Source: an uncultured Eubacteriales bacterium (lineage in GTDB: Bacteria; Bacillota; Clostridia; Oscillospirales; UBA644). From it: 64,000 nt of DNA. The position numbers and the translations under genes are program-made. The stretch is taken from positions 54,282 through 118,281 of the forward strand of contig URFZ01000008.1 in NCBI GenBank assembly GCA_900547165.1, written 5' to 3'. Numbering within the stretch: the stretch's first letter is position 1; each line of letters opens with the position of its first letter. Positions 17,357 to 26,993 of this stretch are shown here, one piece after another. Below the pieces are notes generated by a model. It was not told where the DNA came from, did no database searches, and was given only the letters and a program-made list of their open reading frames with translations.

Positions 17357-19192
17357 ATGAGTAAAAACAAACGAACGATAACCCCGCAGACGGGCAATGC
17401 GCGAATACTCGCAATATTTCTGCGGGGAAGCAAAATGTTCTTTTTCATCGGAATGATCTCCGCCGCCGTAACGGCGCTTGCGGATATGATTATTCCGCAG
17501 ATAATTCGCGTAACGGTCGATAACATTCTTCCGAACTCCGCTCTCGAAGAGGGTTCGGCAGCAAAATTCCTGACCGATGCTGCGGGCGGGCTTGAACACC
17601 TTGCAAAGAACCTGTGGATACCCGCAACAGCGGTCGTTGTGGTCTCTCTTTTCAAGGTCGTTTCGCAGTACACTTTCCGCGTATTCAATACAAAAGGCTC
17701 CGAAACGCTTGTCAAGACCATGCGTGACAGCCTTTTTGAGCATATCGAAAAACTTCCGTTCTCATGGCATATGCAGAACAAGACGGGCGATATAATCCAA
17801 CGCTGCACCTCGGATATCGACACCATGCGAAACTTTGTTTCGGAGCAGTTGACATCGGTTTTGCGAATAGTTATAATGCTTGTCCTTTCAATGGTGTTTA
17901 TGTTCTCGATGAACCCGCTGCTTACGGTCGTTTCTCTTGTGCCCATGCCCGTGATAATCGGCTATTCTTTCCTGTTTCACAGAAAAATAGGCGCAGGCTT
18001 TCTCGAATGTGACGAAAACGAGGGCAAACTCTCCGCCATGGCACAGGAAAACCTGACGGGTGTTCGCGTTGTCCGTGCATTCGGCAGAGAAAAATACGAA
18101 TGCGACAGGTTTGAAAAGCAGAATGAGACGTACACGACGCTTTGGGAACATCTTGCCCGCGTGATGAGCCGCTTTTGGAGCAGCGCGGACATTCTTTCCG
18201 GCTTGCAGGTGATGCTCGTCGTTGTTTTCGGTGCATTCTTCTGCACACGCGGAATGATGCTTCCCGGCGAATACATAGCGTTTATTTCGTATAACTCCAT
18301 GCTTGTGTGGCCCGTGCGTATGCTCGGCAGAATGATCTCCGAAATGAGCAAAGCGGGTGTTTCCACGGAGCGTATCAGACAGATAATGACCGCGCCCGTC
18401 GAAGAAGACAATCCCGACGCGGTATGTCCCGATATGCACGCGGATATTGCATTTGAACACGTTGATTTTGCTTATGATGGGCACCCGCAGATGCTCAAAG
18501 ACGTGTCGTTTACCGTTGAAAAGGGTACTACGCTCGGCATTCTCGGCGGCACAGGCAGCGGCAAAACAACGCTGATGATGTTGCTGGACAAACTTTACGA
18601 CCTGCCCGACGGCTGCGGCAAAATAACTGTCGGCGGGGTCGATATACGCAACATCAAAACCGAATATCTCCGCAAAAACATCGGCATGGTCTTGCAGGAA
18701 CCGTATCTGTTCTCCCGCACGCTTGCGGAGAATATCGGCATAACCCGCAAAGATATTTCGATGGACGAGATTCGTGAAGCGGCGTCCGCGGCGTGCCTTG
18801 ACGATACGATAATGAACTTCACGCAGGGCTACGAAACGTTTGTCGGCGAACGCGGCGTTACGCTTTCGGGCGGACAGAAACAGCGTGCGGCGATAGCGCG
18901 TATGCTGACGCAGAAAACGCCGATAATGGTCTTTGACGACTCTCTTTCGGCGGTTGACACACAGACCGACGTCAAAATAAGAAAAGCGCTTGAAGAGATG
19001 TTCGGCAGTTCCTCGGTCATTCTTATCTCTCACCGCATAACAACGCTTATGAAAGCGGATAAGATAATAGTTCTCGATAAAGGACGCATTGTCGAACAGG
19101 GAACGCACGACGAACTGAAAACCGCGGGCGGGATCTATCAAAAAATATATGAAAGCCAGTCGCTTTCGGAAGAGGAGGCGGCGAATATATGA
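17357..19192 (+). CDS. ABC exporter subunit (degenerate-site half of a heterodimer)
   Basis: 611 residues: a six-helix exporter membrane domain (about 20-330) and an ATPase domain (about 370-605) with Walker A GGTGSGKTT, canonical signature LSGGQKQR, and H-loop SHR. The residue after Walker B is Asp (VFDDS) instead of the catalytic Glu. Together with the next gene's altered signature this is the asymmetric pattern of heterodimeric exporters of the TM287/288 and LmrCD type, where one of two ATP sites does not hydrolyse. Overlaps the next gene by 4 bp. The substrate, possibly a drug or lipid, is unknown. AAGGAAAA precedes ATG 17357. Confidence 0.9.
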   Translation: MSKNKRTITPQTGNARILAIFLRGSKMFFFIGMISAAVTALADMIIPQIIRVTVDNILPNSALEEGSAAKFLTDAAGGLEHLAKNLWIPATAVVVVSLFKVVSQYTFRVFNTKGSETLVKTMRDSLFEHIEKLPFSWHMQNKTGDIIQRCTSDIDTMRNFVSEQLTSVLRIVIMLVLSMVFMFSMNPLLTVVSLVPMPVIIGYSFLFHRKIGAGFLECDENEGKLSAMAQENLTGVRVVRAFGREKYECDRFEKQNETYTTLWEHLARVMSRFWSSADILSGLQVMLVVVFGAFFCTRGMMLPGEYIAFISYNSMLVWPVRMLGRMISEMSKAGVSTERIRQIMTAPVEEDNPDAVCPDMHADIAFEHVDFAYDGHPQMLKDVSFTVEKGTTLGILGGTGSGKTTLMMLLDKLYDLPDGCGKITVGGVDIRNIKTEYLRKNIGMVLQEPYLFSRTLAENIGITRKDISMDEIREAASAACLDDTIMNFTQGYETFVGERGVTLSGGQKQRAAIARMLTQKTPIMVFDDSLSAVDTQTDVKIRKALEEMFGSSSVILISHRITTLMKADKIIVLDKGRIVEQGTHDELKTAGGIYQKIYESQSLSEEEAANI

Positions 19193-21000
19193 AAACCGAA
19201 ACAGAAAACAAAAAATCGCTTCCGTTTTTCGGGATAGGCAGACTTCTTCCGTTCCTGAAAAAATACAGAATGCGATTTGTCGGAATGATAGTGTTCGGAC
19301 TTTGCGGTTCGGCGGTAGACATTCTCATTCCTCTTCTCCAACGCTATGCGCTTGATCACTTCGTTGCGCAAAACACGCTTGACACACTTGTGTGGTTTAT
19401 TCTGCTTTATATTGCGGCTGTCGTCTTTGCGGGGCTTGTCAATTATATCGCTTTCTCGCTGGCGTTCCGCACGGAAGTCAACGTCAACCGCGACCTGCGA
19501 AACGCTGCGTTCAAGCATTTGCAGACGCTCTCGTTCTCCTATTTCAATCAGAACAGCGTCGGCTACATTCACGCAAGAGTTATGAGCGACACCTCGCGCA
19601 TAGGTTCACTCGTTTCATGGACGATGGTGGACGGCGTGTGGCAGGCATCGTATTTCATCGGCGCCATTGTCGTTATGTTTGCGGTCAACGCAAAACTTGC
19701 GGCGCTCGTTGTCGTTATCGTTCCGCTTATAGTCGTTCTTTTCTCCATATTCCAAAAATTGCTGATACGCGCCAACAGAGAGGTGCGCGAATTGAACTCG
19801 CACATCACGGGCGATTTCAATGAGGGCATAACAGGTGCAAAGACGATAAAAACGCTTGTTATAGAAGACGATATGGGCGAAAAGTTCGTTGAAGACACAA
19901 AAAAGATGCGCTCAAAATCCGTTCATGCGGCACGTTTGCGCGGACTTTTCGCGGCAACGATGAACCTTGCTTCTTCTGTTGCTCTTGCGGTCGTGCTGTG
20001 GCGCGGCGGATATATCGCGGCTTCCGAAGTCGGCACGTTTTCGATGTTTATGTCTTACGCACAGGGCATGATGGAACCCGTTCGCTGGATTATAGACGCG
20101 ATTTCCGACCTGATAACAACGCAGGTCAACATCGAACGTCTCACAAATCTGCTTGCCGTTCGTTCCGATGTTACGGACAGCGACGAAGTCGTTTCCGTTT
20201 ACGGCGACGTGTTTGAGCCGAAGCGTGAAAATTGGGAAAAAATGCAGGGCGACATCGAATTTGACGATGTTAGTTTCAAGTATCCCGACGGCGACGAATA
20301 TATTCTCGAACACTTCAATCTTAAAATTCCTCACGGCTCGAATATAGCGATAGTCGGTCAGACAGGCGCGGGCAAATCCACGCTTGTAAACCTTGTCTGC
20401 CGCTTTTATGAGCCGACCTCGGGCAGAGTTCTCATAGACGGAAAAGATGCCCGCGAGCGTTCTCAACTGTGGCTTCATTCTTCGATAGGCTACGTTTTGC
20501 AGACCCCGCATCTGTTCTCCGGAACGGTTCGCGAAAATCTGCTTTACGGCAACCCGAATGCGACCGATGAGGATATTATGAAAGCGCTTCGTCTTGTTTC
20601 CGCCGAGGGCGTTGTCGAAAAACTCGAAAAAGGACTTGACAGCGATGTCGGAGAGGGCGGAGATATGCTTTCTACGGGTGAAAAGCAACTGCTTTCGTTC
20701 GTCCGTGCCATACTTGCAGATCCCGCAATCCTTGTTCTTGACGAGGCTACGGCGTCCGTTGATACGCTGACGGAGAAAAAGATTCAGTCCGCGATTTCGG
20801 AAATAATCAAAGGCAGAACGACGCTTATGATAGCGCATCGCCTTTCGACTGTCCGTGACGCCGACCTTATCCTTGTTGTCCGCGACGGAAAGATCATCGA
20901 ACAAGGCACGCACGCCGAACTTTTGGCAATGCGCGGGTACTACCGCGAACTTTACACCAGACAATACGAAGAGGAAGCGGCGCAGTCGATTTTGGGGTAA
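19189..21000 (+). CDS. ABC exporter subunit (catalytic half of a heterodimer)
   Basis: 603 residues with exporter membrane domain (about 15-330) and ATPase domain (about 355-595). Walker A GQTGAGKST and Walker B with catalytic Glu (VLDEATASVD) are normal, but the signature reads LSTGEKQ rather than LSGGQ. This complements the Asp-bearing partner: the catalytic Glu here pairs with the partner's good signature, and the partner's Asp pairs with this weak signature. Start overlaps the preceding stop by 4 bp, so the two are coupled one to one. Confidence 0.9.
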   Translation: MKTETENKKSLPFFGIGRLLPFLKKYRMRFVGMIVFGLCGSAVDILIPLLQRYALDHFVAQNTLDTLVWFILLYIAAVVFAGLVNYIAFSLAFRTEVNVNRDLRNAAFKHLQTLSFSYFNQNSVGYIHARVMSDTSRIGSLVSWTMVDGVWQASYFIGAIVVMFAVNAKLAALVVVIVPLIVVLFSIFQKLLIRANREVRELNSHITGDFNEGITGAKTIKTLVIEDDMGEKFVEDTKKMRSKSVHAARLRGLFAATMNLASSVALAVVLWRGGYIAASEVGTFSMFMSYAQGMMEPVRWIIDAISDLITTQVNIERLTNLLAVRSDVTDSDEVVSVYGDVFEPKRENWEKMQGDIEFDDVSFKYPDGDEYILEHFNLKIPHGSNIAIVGQTGAGKSTLVNLVCRFYEPTSGRVLIDGKDARERSQLWLHSSIGYVLQTPHLFSGTVRENLLYGNPNATDEDIMKALRLVSAEGVVEKLEKGLDSDVGEGGDMLSTGEKQLLSFVRAILADPAILVLDEATASVDTLTEKKIQSAISEIIKGRTTLMIAHRLSTVRDADLILVVRDGKIIEQGTHAELLAMRGYYRELYTRQYEEEAAQSILG

Positions 21001-21091
21001 AATGGCCCTTAAACGGTAAAATTTTGCATACAAAATGCAAACTTTTTGAAAACTGTTGCCCTTATTCCTTTTCTAAATTGTTAAAGTATGA

Positions 21092-21156
21092 TATAATACT
21101 TTGGCAACGACAGGGATGTCCCGCGTTCGCGTTTTGACGGATGCGGGACTTTTTTG
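21092..21156 (+). promoter_or_regulatory. Promoter followed at once by an intrinsic terminator (possible attenuator)
   Basis: A perfect -10 TATAAT (21092-21097) with a weak -35 is followed by a 7-bp GC stem (21118-21124 with 21143-21149) and a run of Ts (21150-21155), all 80 or more bases before the PAP2 gene at 21239. A further GC-rich stretch with inverted pieces (21160-21212) could form alternatives. Either an attenuated leader or a short separate transcript. Confidence 0.5.
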
Positions 21157-21238
21157 TCCGCTGCGGCAATGACGGCGCCGAAAAAAATTTCGACGGCATT
21201 GCGGGCAGAAAAGAGGCACGAAAAGGAAAGGCAAAAGG

Positions 21239-21964
21239 ATGAAAGGAAACGCATTGCAAACGAAAAAAAGCGGTTTCGGAAAGTTCGTCACTTTCTTTTT
21301 CCCCGTTTACTCTTTTATCCCCGTATTCTTTTGGTTTGTGTTCAACTTCTCGACTTTCTACGGCGTTCGGGCGATAAACCACGGCAGAGTTCACTATGAC
21401 CTATCAATCCCGCTTGACGGCGTTATTCCGTACTTTGCGCCCGCAATAATCGTTTATGTGCTGTGGTATGTTCAGATTCTTGTCGGTTTCAGCCTCGTTG
21501 CGAGGGAAAATCGTGACGTGTGCTATGAAGTGTTTACGGGAGAGGCTGTTGCCAAGATAATAACGGCGGTCATATTTCTTGCGCTTCCCACGGCAATGGT
21601 TCGTGCGGCTGTTCCCGACGGCGGCTTTTGCAACATGATAACCCGTTGGATATATGCGGCGGACGAACCGAACAATCTTTTTCCGTCAATACACTGCCTT
21701 GAAAGTTGGCTTATCTTTCGCGGACTTATGAAGTGCAAAAAAGTCCCGAAAGGGTTTACCGTCGTCTTCGGAGTGTTCAGCGTCCTTGTTTTTGCTTCCG
21801 TTGTGCTTGTCAAACAGCACGTTTTTGTTGATATTCCCGCAGGAATACTCGTTGCGGAAGCGGGACTGTTCATCTCCCGCAAATTCAGATTGAAACGCAT
21901 TTACGAAAAAATATATTTTGCCCTTTTCGGCAAAGGAAAAAAGGAGCGACAAATTGAAAAATAA
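21239..21964 (+). CDS. PAP2-superfamily membrane phosphatase/transferase
   Basis: 241 residues with about six membrane segments. Phosphatase motif 2 reads PSIHCLES and motif 3 VKQHVFVD, with both catalytic His residues and the Asp in place. The classic first motif (K......RP) is not seen and motif 3 lacks the usual SR, as in the branch related to inositol-phosphorylceramide synthases. It probably removes or transfers a phosphate or phospho-head-group on a lipid at the outer face of the membrane. First gene of a phospholipid cluster; overlaps the next by 11 bp. AAAAGG directly precedes ATG 21239. Confidence 0.8.
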   Translation: MKGNALQTKKSGFGKFVTFFFPVYSFIPVFFWFVFNFSTFYGVRAINHGRVHYDLSIPLDGVIPYFAPAIIVYVLWYVQILVGFSLVARENRDVCYEVFTGEAVAKIITAVIFLALPTAMVRAAVPDGGFCNMITRWIYAADEPNNLFPSIHCLESWLIFRGLMKCKKVPKGFTVVFGVFSVLVFASVVLVKQHVFVDIPAGILVAEAGLFISRKFRLKRIYEKIYFALFGKGKKERQIEK

Positions 21965-23048
21965 AGAAACAGACAATATCGCGGCTCCTCCGAAAAAGAG
22001 CGATATAAAAAGCAAACTGATTTGGACGCTCGTTTTCGTTGTGCTTGCCGTTATGAGCGTTTTTGCGGTTACGAATATGAGCAAGGATTTCACCGTTGAA
22101 AAATTCCTCGCTTATATCGCCGACGCAGACCCTCTTCTGATATGTGTGGCGGTTATCGCCATGCTCGGCTTTATCTTTTTTGAGGCGTTGGCGGTTCTTG
22201 CCGTTGTCAAGGGTTTCGGGTACCGTCAAAAATTCATTCACGGTCTTATTTATTCAGCGTCCGACATATATGTTTCGGCGATAACTCCGTCGGCTACGGG
22301 AGGTCAGCCCGCTTCCGCGTATTTTATGTGCAGCGACGGTATTCCCACGGGAGTTGTCACCGTGTCCCTTATGGTGAACCTTGTCATGTACACCATATCC
22401 ATTGTCGTCATAGGTCTTTGCAGTATAATTTTCAATCCCGGGATATTCTTGAAGTTCGATGCTTTTTCGCAGACGCTTATCGTTCTCGGAACTTTGATAC
22501 AGGGGCTGATAGTCGCCGCGCTTGTATTGCTTTTGCGTCATGAAAAAGTGCTTAAAAAGATATGCAACGGCGTGCTTTCGTTCCTTTCAAGAATAAAATT
22601 GCTCAAAAACAGAAAGAAGTACGAAGAAAAACTTGAAAAGACGATAGAGGATTACAAGCATTGCGCCGAAATGATACGCGGGCGCAAGGCGATGATAGTC
22701 AAATGCTTTGTGTTTAATGTGCTTCAACGTGTTTCAACGATACTTGTTCCCGTTTTCGTATTTCTTGCCGCAGGCGGGGAACTTGCAAAGGCAAGAAGCG
22801 TGTTCGCGGTTCAGAACCTTGTCGTTCTCGGCTCCAACTGCATCCCGCTGCCCGGCGCGATAGGCGTTGCGGACTACCTGATGCTTGACGGCTTCGGCGC
22901 GCTCGGCATCGAAAATCATTCGTCAATGGAACTTTTCAGCCGCGCACTTTCGTTTTATGTCTGCGTATTGTTGTGCTTTGCGGCAACGGCCATTGCTTTT
23001 GTTGTGAAAAAACAGCACAGGAAGAAAAGAACAGAGGTAGAAAAATGA
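21954..23048 (+). CDS. Flippase-like / lysylphosphatidylglycerol synthase-type membrane protein
   Basis: 364 residues with about eight membrane segments and the hallmark SPSATGGQP-like stretch (ITPSATGGQPAS), matching the membrane domain of MprF and the UPF0104 group (PF03706). Here it stands alone, without the cytoplasmic synthase domain, so it may flip or handle lipids. The start is TTG 21954, with AAGGAG 7 bases upstream; an earlier TTG at 21918 has no such site. It overlaps the PAP2 gene by 11 bp and pssA by 4 bp, binding it to phospholipid metabolism. Confidence 0.82.
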   Translation: MKNKETDNIAAPPKKSDIKSKLIWTLVFVVLAVMSVFAVTNMSKDFTVEKFLAYIADADPLLICVAVIAMLGFIFFEALAVLAVVKGFGYRQKFIHGLIYSASDIYVSAITPSATGGQPASAYFMCSDGIPTGVVTVSLMVNLVMYTISIVVIGLCSIIFNPGIFLKFDAFSQTLIVLGTLIQGLIVAALVLLLRHEKVLKKICNGVLSFLSRIKLLKNRKKYEEKLEKTIEDYKHCAEMIRGRKAMIVKCFVFNVLQRVSTILVPVFVFLAAGGELAKARSVFAVQNLVVLGSNCIPLPGAIGVADYLMLDGFGALGIENHSSMELFSRALSFYVCVLLCFAATAIAFVVKKQHRKKRTEVEK

Positions 23049-23758
23049 TAGGATTTTATAACTACACAGTAGTGTTGACATATCTTTCGCTCGTTTCGGC
23101 AAGCACGGGAATATTCGTCGCGCTCAGCGATAAAGGACACCCTTACATAGGAATAATCTTTCTTCTTTTCTGCGGTCTTTGCGACGCATTTGACGGCAAA
23201 GTGGCGCGCACCAAGAAGGGCAGATCGAGCGATGAACAAAAGTTCGGCATTCAGATAGACTCTCTTTCCGACATCATCGCGTTCGGCGTGCTTCCCGCCG
23301 CGATAGGCGCAACGCTGCTCCGCGTCCGTCCCAAAAGCGAGTACATTTTCGGCAAGGAACTCGGAACGTGGACAAACATCTTTTCGGGCTTTTTGTTCGC
23401 GATTCTCGGACTTTATATCCTTGCCGCACTTATAAGACTTGCCTATTTCAACGTGACCGAGGAGGCAAGGCAGGAGACGGAAACAACGTGCAGAAAAGAA
23501 TATGTCGGACTGCCCGTCACATCTTCCGCGCTTATATTCCCCACGTTTATGCTTGTCCGTTATATTCTCAGCATCTTTTGCAAGGGCGTTGATATAACGC
23601 TTGTATATTTTCTGCTTCTTCTTGCGACGGGTGTCGGATTTATCGCGCCGTTCAAGATGAAAAAACCGGGGCTGAAAGGCATTTTGATAATGGTAGGCGT
23701 AGGACTTGCCGAGTTTATTACATTCCTTGTTCTTTTCAGAATACACGGTGTTCAGTAA
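23045..23758 (+). CDS. pssA: CDP-diacylglycerol-serine O-phosphatidyltransferase
   Basis: 237 residues with about seven membrane segments. The CDP-alcohol phosphotransferase signature is clear: D-A-F-DG-K-V-AR followed by the downstream G and two Asp residues (GIQIDSLSD). PssA makes phosphatidylserine from CDP-diacylglycerol and serine in the membrane. The start ATG 23045 overlaps the previous stop (ATGA) and has an AGAGGTAG site. The next gene encodes the decarboxylase for its product, which supports PS synthase over other alcohol transferases. Confidence 0.92.
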   Translation: MIGFYNYTVVLTYLSLVSASTGIFVALSDKGHPYIGIIFLLFCGLCDAFDGKVARTKKGRSSDEQKFGIQIDSLSDIIAFGVLPAAIGATLLRVRPKSEYIFGKELGTWTNIFSGFLFAILGLYILAALIRLAYFNVTEEARQETETTCRKEYVGLPVTSSALIFPTFMLVRYILSIFCKGVDITLVYFLLLLATGVGFIAPFKMKKPGLKGILIMVGVGLAEFITFLVLFRIHGVQ

Positions 23759-23759
23759 T

Positions 23760-24614
23760 ATGGAAAAAATACGTCCCGTTCCCGACGGCGGAGTATTACG
23801 GTTTATGTATGAAAACGCCTTCGGCAGAGTTCTGTTGAAGGCTTTTTCCGCCCCTTGGGTATCAAAGACCGTCGGCGCTTTTATGTCATCGCGCCTGTCA
23901 AAACCGATAATTAAAAAGTTCATTCGCAGCAATTCGATAGATATGAGCCTGTTCGAGAATGAAGAATACAAAAGCTTCAACGATTTCTTCGTTCGCCGAA
24001 TCAAGCCCGAACTGCGCCCCGTCGATTTTGACGCATCGTCGCTTGTCTGCCCGTGCGACGGATTTTTGAGCGTTTACAAGCTGAACAAAGATACCGTTAT
24101 GCCGATAAAGCAGAGCGCATATACGCTCGAATCGCTTCTCTGTGACGCCGAAAAGGCAAAGGCATTTGAAAACGGCACGGCGCTTGTGTTCCGCCTTTGC
24201 CCTGCCCACTATCACCGCTATTGTTTTTTTGACGACGGAAAAATAGAATCGTCCAGATACATAAAGGGCAAACTTCACACCGTGCGCCCGATAGCGCTTG
24301 AAAAATATCCCGTTTTCTGCGAAAATTGCAGAGAGATAACATATCTCGAAACAGCATCTTTCGGGCTTGCCGCGCAGATAGAGGTCGGCGCGATGCTTGT
24401 GGGCAAGATAGCAAATTCCGTCAAGAGCGGTTCGTTCCGACGCGGCGAAGAAAAGGGAATGTTTCTTTACGGCGGCTCGACGGTGGTCGTTCTTTTGCGG
24501 GAGAATGCCGCCGAACTTGACGAAGAGTTTTTTACCGCAACCGAAGAGGGCTTTGAGATTCCCGTTGTTCAGGGGCAGCGTATAGGATACTCAAAAAAGA
24601 CCGTAACGGCGTGA
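23760..24614 (+). CDS. psd: Phosphatidylserine decarboxylase
   Basis: 284 residues matching the proenzyme of PS decarboxylase, which makes phosphatidylethanolamine. The self-cleavage site near the C-terminus reads GGST (family LGST/GGST), where the Ser becomes the pyruvoyl cofactor; the catalytic His region PAHYHRYCF is present. It begins 1 base after the pssA stop, forming a complete PE pathway. Confidence 0.93.
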   Translation: MEKIRPVPDGGVLRFMYENAFGRVLLKAFSAPWVSKTVGAFMSSRLSKPIIKKFIRSNSIDMSLFENEEYKSFNDFFVRRIKPELRPVDFDASSLVCPCDGFLSVYKLNKDTVMPIKQSAYTLESLLCDAEKAKAFENGTALVFRLCPAHYHRYCFFDDGKIESSRYIKGKLHTVRPIALEKYPVFCENCREITYLETASFGLAAQIEVGAMLVGKIANSVKSGSFRRGEEKGMFLYGGSTVVVLLRENAAELDEEFFTATEEGFEIPVVQGQRIGYSKKTVTA

Positions 24615-24705
24615 TTTTATATTTTTTTGTACACGTCAAGTAAACATAGGTTGAGTATGTTCAGCCGAAATATAAAAAATCCGACAGCACGGAAAAGGAG
24701 GGTAT

Positions 24706-25575
24706 ATGGAAAACAAAAAGTGGATGACCGTCATCAAGCCGAAAAGCAGTTGGCGGGATATTGACTTAAAAGAACTGTGGCAATACCGCGATCTGATATA
24801 TCTTTTTGTCAAGCGCAATTTTGCCACGATGTACAAACAAACGGTTCTCGGTCCCGCATGGATAATAATAAACCCGCTTTTCAGCACGCTTATCTCGACT
24901 TTTGTTTTCGGCAACATCGCAAAACTCTCCTCCGACGGCGTGCCGTATTTCCTGTTCTATATGTGCGGAATAACCGTATGGAACTATTTTTCGACCTGTC
25001 TGACAAACACTTCTTCCACGTTTGTGGGCAACGCCCGCCTTTTCGGAAAAGTGTATTTCCCGCGTCTTGCCGTTCCCGTTTCGACGGTAATAACCGGACT
25101 GATGAACTTTGTGATTCAACTTTTTATGTTCATCGTATTTTCCGTATGGCACATAATCGCAGGCGGTTCAAGCCTTTTCGGAGAGGGCGTGCTGCACCCG
25201 AATTTCTGGATATTCGCGCTTCCTTTGCTTATTTTGCAAACGGCGCTTCTCGGGCTTGGCTGCGGCATAATAATTTCGTCGCTGACGACCAAATACCGTG
25301 ACCTGACGGTGCTTGTGGGTTTCGGCGTTTCTCTTTGGATGTACATAACCCCGATAATATATTCAACGTCGGCTATCGCAAGCGAAAAACTCCTTTTTGT
25401 TTGCCGTCTGAATCCGATGACGCCCGTTGTCGAAGTTATGCGCCACGCTTTTCTCGGAACGGGGGAGATAGATTTTCTTTCGTGGGGAATAAGTATAGCG
25501 GTAACCGCGGTTATTCTTTTCGTCGGCGTAGTGCTTTTCAACAAAGTCGAAAAAACGTTTATGGATACTGTATGA
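24706..25575 (+). CDS. Polysaccharide ABC-2 type export permease (Wzm/TagG-like)
   Basis: 289 residues with six membrane segments and the ABC-2 family start region (YRDLIYLFVKRNF, then LGPAWIIINP). Such permeases export undecaprenyl-linked glycans, O-antigens or teichoic acids with a Wzt-type ATPase, encoded next door. GGAGG lies 9 bases before ATG 24706. No glycosyltransferases adjoin the pair, so the exported glycan is made elsewhere. Confidence 0.9.
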   Translation: MENKKWMTVIKPKSSWRDIDLKELWQYRDLIYLFVKRNFATMYKQTVLGPAWIIINPLFSTLISTFVFGNIAKLSSDGVPYFLFYMCGITVWNYFSTCLTNTSSTFVGNARLFGKVYFPRLAVPVSTVITGLMNFVIQLFMFIVFSVWHIIAGGSSLFGEGVLHPNFWIFALPLLILQTALLGLGCGIIISSLTTKYRDLTVLVGFGVSLWMYITPIIYSTSAIASEKLLFVCRLNPMTPVVEVMRHAFLGTGEIDFLSWGISIAVTAVILFVGVVLFNKVEKTFMDTV

Positions 25576-25589
25576 CGGAGGTTCGGAAA

Positions 25590-26906
25590 GTGACTGAAAA
25601 CATTGTTGAACGCTTTTCCGATACTTCGGAAAACGAAATAATGATAAAAATTGATAATGTCAAAAAGCAGTACCGTCTCGGAACGATAGGCGGCGGAACT
25701 TTGCGGGGCGATCTTCAATCGTGGTGGGCAAAAGTACGCGGAAAAGAAGACCCGAACTCAAAAATCGGCGCAAAAGTCTACAAGAAAAACGAAAAGTTCA
25801 TGGCTCTTGACGGGATAACCTTGGAGGTTAAAAAAGGCGAAAGGCTCGGCATTATCGGACATAACGGAGCAGGAAAATCGACGTTGCTCAAAATTCTTTC
25901 CCGCGTTACCGCGCCGACCGAGGGCACGGTTTATCTCAACGGCCGTATTTCAAGTATGCTTGAAGTCGGAACGGGCTTCCACCCCGAACTGACGGGCAGA
26001 GAAAACATCTATCTCAACGGTGCTATCCTCGGCATGACCCGTGCGGAAGTCGATTCCAAAATAGATAAAATTATCGAGTTTTCCGAGTGCGGGCAGTTCA
26101 TCGACACGCCCGTAAAACGATATTCGAGCGGAATGTATGTCAAACTTGCATTCTCCGTCGCGGCACATCTTGACAGCGAAATTCTTGTCATGGACGAGGT
26201 TCTCGCAGTCGGTGATATGAAGTTCCAGCAAAAATGTCTTGACAAGATGAATGATGTTTCCAAAGAGGACGGCAGAACCATTCTTTACGTCAGCCATAAC
26301 ATGAACACTATCCGTCAACTTTGCTCCCGCTGCGTTGTTCTTGAAAAGGGTCAGATTATATTTGACGGAGACGTTGAGGCAGCCGTTCAGGTCTATATGA
26401 ATAATGTGCCGGAAAACATCTCTTCTCATCGGGAACTTGAAAATGCGATGCGTCCGAATTATATTTCGGGCTCTGCAAAGTTGCTTTCGGCGGATTTCGA
26501 GGGCAAGGAAAACTGTGTTTTTGAAGTGGGGGAGGAAATTCATCTGTTCTTGCGTTGGCGCGCCGAACGCGATGTGGACAATGTGTGCTTGCGGCTGACG
26601 CTTTGCTCTCCCGACGGAGTGCCCGTAGGTTCTGCCGTTTCGGTCGGACTCGGAAGTGCAAAAGCGGGTGAAACGGTCGAAAGCCCGGTATCTGTTTGTT
26701 TTAAGGGGCTTTCGCAATGTCGCGGCTATCTCACTTTTGCCCTTTTCAGACCTATCGACATGGGCATGAGTGACGTTATTGATGAAGTCGAAGAGGGCTG
26801 TCCCATGCGTTTTTTGGACGGTGCCGATCCTTCGACAAGGCTGCGGTGGCCTCTTCGGAAATGGGGTTTTGTCCGTTTTCCCGATATAACGCGGCGCGAT
26901 AAATAA
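25590..26906 (+). CDS. Polysaccharide export ATP-binding protein with Wzt-type C-terminal domain
   Basis: 438 residues. The ATPase domain (about 20-255) has Walker A GHNGAGKST, the glycan-exporter signature YSSGM, Walker B ILVMDEVLAVGD and a switch His (SHN). Residues about 280-438 form a beta-rich domain like the Wzt carbohydrate-binding domain, which recognises the finished end of the glycan. The GTG at 25590 has GGAGG 8 bases upstream and is chosen over ATG 25572, which overlaps the permease stop; either keeps the frame. Works with the permease ending at 25575. Confidence 0.88.
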   Translation: MTENIVERFSDTSENEIMIKIDNVKKQYRLGTIGGGTLRGDLQSWWAKVRGKEDPNSKIGAKVYKKNEKFMALDGITLEVKKGERLGIIGHNGAGKSTLLKILSRVTAPTEGTVYLNGRISSMLEVGTGFHPELTGRENIYLNGAILGMTRAEVDSKIDKIIEFSECGQFIDTPVKRYSSGMYVKLAFSVAAHLDSEILVMDEVLAVGDMKFQQKCLDKMNDVSKEDGRTILYVSHNMNTIRQLCSRCVVLEKGQIIFDGDVEAAVQVYMNNVPENISSHRELENAMRPNYISGSAKLLSADFEGKENCVFEVGEEIHLFLRWRAERDVDNVCLRLTLCSPDGVPVGSAVSVGLGSAKAGETVESPVSVCFKGLSQCRGYLTFALFRPIDMGMSDVIDEVEEGCPMRFLDGADPSTRLRWPLRKWGFVRFPDITRRDK

Positions 26907-26993
26907 ACCACGGTATAATAGAATATCAAACGGGATTTTGTCGGAGCAAAAGTTTCGCCGCAAAAACCTTTCAGGCATATTTCGGAGTATATT

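Noticed and set aside
19912..21033. Long open frame antisense to the second ABC exporter gene
   Set aside because: Shadow of a well supported gene; no motif, no start signal.
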